This document shows, piece after piece, positions 5,952-8,887 of a stretch of DNA of 8,887 nt. The DNA is taken from positions 1 through 8,887 of the forward strand of contig JBOGJI010000311.1 of NCBI GenBank assembly GCA_050747865.1, in the 5' to 3' direction. Made by a program: the position numbers and the translations under genes. The DNA comes from JBOGJI01 sp050747865 (lineage in GTDB: Bacteria; Acidobacteriota; Thermoanaerobaculia; Multivoradales; JAHEKO01). Numbering within the stretch: position 1 is the first letter of the stretch; each line of letters opens with the position of its first letter. The notes below the pieces were generated by a model. It was not told the DNA's origin. It searched no databases and saw only the letters and a list, made by a program, of their open reading frames with translations.

Positions 5952-6815
5952 ATGAAGCGCCCCTGGCACACCATCATCCTGCTTCCGCATGGTCGCATCG
6001 GCTCTCGCGAGTATCGCTTCACCACCCGTCGCCTGATCGTCACCGGTCTGGCGCTCGTGGCCGTCTTCGGAATCGCCACCTGGAGTCTCTGGACGCTGGT
6101 CCAACGGCCCCGTGACCCCACGGAGTTGGCCAGGGTGCGGCAGGAGAACACCGCTCTGCGCCGCATCAACGCCTCGTTCGAGGCCAGCCTCGAGGAGCTG
6201 CAGGCGCGGGTGGCGGAGTTCGAAGCCCGGACCCGGGAGCTTGCGATCGTCGCCGGCGTCGAGGATCTGGCGGGTGAAGCCGGGGTCGGCGGCGCCCTGG
6301 AGCCGGCCGCGAGCGCGCACCCCGTCACCGCCATCGACGCGCTCGCCAAGCGAGCCGACCGTGTCACCGGCGCCCTCGCCACCATCTCCGGGCGCCTCGA
6401 CGAGCAGCTCAGCTGGCTCGCCGCCGCGCCGACCGTGGCCCCGGTCCGCGGCGTCATCACCAGCGGCTACGGCTATCGCAGCGACCCCATCACCGGACGC
6501 CGGGCGTTCCACCCGGCCGTCGACATCGGCTCCTCGGCGGGGAACCCCGTCCAGGCCCCTGGCGACGGCGTCGTGGTGCACGCGGGGCGCCTCGGCGAGC
6601 TGGGCAACGCCGTTGTCCTGTCGCACGGCTTCGGCATCACCACGCGTTACGGCCACCTGAGCCAGGTCGACGTGACCCCGGGCCAGCGGATCGACCGCGG
6701 CACCGTGATCGGCCAGATAGGCCGCAGCGGCCGCACCACCGGCTACCACCTCCACTACGAGGTCCGCGTCGACCGCCGCCCCGTAGACCCCTTCGGCTAC
6801 TTGCTCGACCGCTAG
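5952..6815 (+). CDS. Membrane-anchored M23 family metallopeptidase (LytM/peptidoglycan endopeptidase type)
   Basis: A 287-residue inner-membrane protein predicted to act on peptidoglycan in the periplasm. A basic N-terminal tail (1-27) is followed by one hydrophobic segment (about 28-50), then a coiled coil (about 58-98, E/L/R rich) and a C-terminal M23 domain. All expected zinc/catalytic residues are visible: His187 and Asp191 in FHPAVDIG, His235 in RYGHLS, and His266/His268 in HLHYEV. It is therefore probably an active enzyme rather than an EnvC/NlpD-like degenerate activator. The ATG at 5952 is preceded in frame by TGA at 5946-5948, so no longer start exists; there is no clear SD. It is co-directional with secA, 116 bp upstream. 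An M23 gene just before secA is, from memory, a recurrent arrangement in other bacteria. Confidence 0.92.
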   Translation: MKRPWHTIILLPHGRIGSREYRFTTRRLIVTGLALVAVFGIATWSLWTLVQRPRDPTELARVRQENTALRRINASFEASLEELQARVAEFEARTRELAIVAGVEDLAGEAGVGGALEPAASAHPVTAIDALAKRADRVTGALATISGRLDEQLSWLAAAPTVAPVRGVITSGYGYRSDPITGRRAFHPAVDIGSSAGNPVQAPGDGVVVHAGRLGELGNAVVLSHGFGITTRYGHLSQVDVTPGQRIDRGTVIGQIGRSGRTTGYHLHYEVRVDRRPVDPFGYLLDR

Positions 6816-6850
6816 CCGCGCGACTCACCGACTCCAGACCCCCGATACAC

Positions 6851-6878
6851 CAACCGGCCGCGCGGCGCCCCAACCGGC
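6851..6878. repeat. Short direct repeat and GC-rich palindrome upstream of secA
   Basis: CAACCGGC occurs at 6851-6858 and again at 6871-6878, exactly 20 bp apart (about two helical turns). Between and overlapping them is the 10-bp palindrome GCCGCGCGGC. This could be a binding site in the secA leader or a chance result of the GC-rich context. The rest of the 116-bp gap has only a weak -10-like TAAACT (6910-6915) without a matching -35. Confidence 0.25.
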
Positions 6879-6922
6879 TCGGACCGGGAAAGAACCTTGC
6901 AGCCCTTGGTAAACTGAATCCC

Positions 6923-6927
6923 GAGGA
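6923..6927 (+). promoter_or_regulatory. Ribosome binding site of secA
   Basis: GAGGA lies 4 nt before the ATG at 6932, a short but workable spacing, and confirms that start. Confidence 0.6.
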
Positions 6928-6931
6928 AACC

Positions 6932-8887
<1,956 letters not shown>

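Noticed and set aside
5007..6755. A 582-codon open frame on the minus strand
   Set aside because: It lies antisense to comM and the M23 gene, both with full catalytic motifs. Its translation is rich in Gly, Ala, Arg and Asp with no recognisable domain, as expected of a shadow frame in GC-rich DNA.
6816..6931. A possible secM-like small gene or riboswitch before secA
   Set aside because: The 116 bp contain no convincing small reading frame with a start and SD, and no structure I recognise as a riboswitch.

Overview
This is a GC-rich stretch of bacterial chromosome, roughly 70% G+C judging from hand-counted rows. It is densely packed and dominated by housekeeping genes on both strands. A separate M23 peptidase and SecA, LemA, an oxygen-dependent HemY-type oxidase and histidine ammonia-lyase together suggest a free-living, GC-rich, Gram-negative-type bacterium. 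The gene style reminds me of Acidobacteriota or deep Proteobacteria-like lineages, but the sequence does not fix the phylum.

Layout. Bases 1-421 (minus) hold the N-terminal part of histidine ammonia-lyase (hutH), running off the left edge. It is divergent, across 38 bp, from hemE (460-1482, plus), uroporphyrinogen decarboxylase. A two-gene minus-strand unit follows: an 80-residue unknown protein (2069-2311) coupled through a GTGA overlap to a Pol-beta-type nucleotidyltransferase (1509-2072). Next is hemY (2375-3631, plus), a protoporphyrinogen/coproporphyrinogen oxidase. It converges on lemA (3628-4248, minus), the two stop codons sharing one CTAG. Divergent from lemA is the comM/yifB AAA+ ATPase gene (4341-5867, plus). 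A near-consensus sigma-70 promoter overlaps the comM stop and should drive a membrane-anchored M23 peptidase (5952-6815). Then comes secA (6932 to the right edge), of which the first 652 codons are present.

How the genes relate. hemE and hemY act in the same haem pathway and look like remnants of a haem cluster split by the antisense nucleotidyltransferase pair. That pair is the only accessory-looking element here. Its small first gene, overlapping second gene, somewhat lower G+C and position in opposition to its neighbours resemble a toxin-antitoxin-like or defence cassette, but its function is not known to me. The M23 peptidase and secA are co-directional and both serve the cell envelope. 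No RNA genes, IS elements, CRISPR arrays or attachment sites were seen, and no gene-free stretch exceeds about 120 bp. The noncoding items of most interest are an 18-bp near-palindrome between lemA and comM, an 8-bp-stem inverted repeat between hemY and the nucleotidyltransferase pair, and the promoter at 5864-5891.
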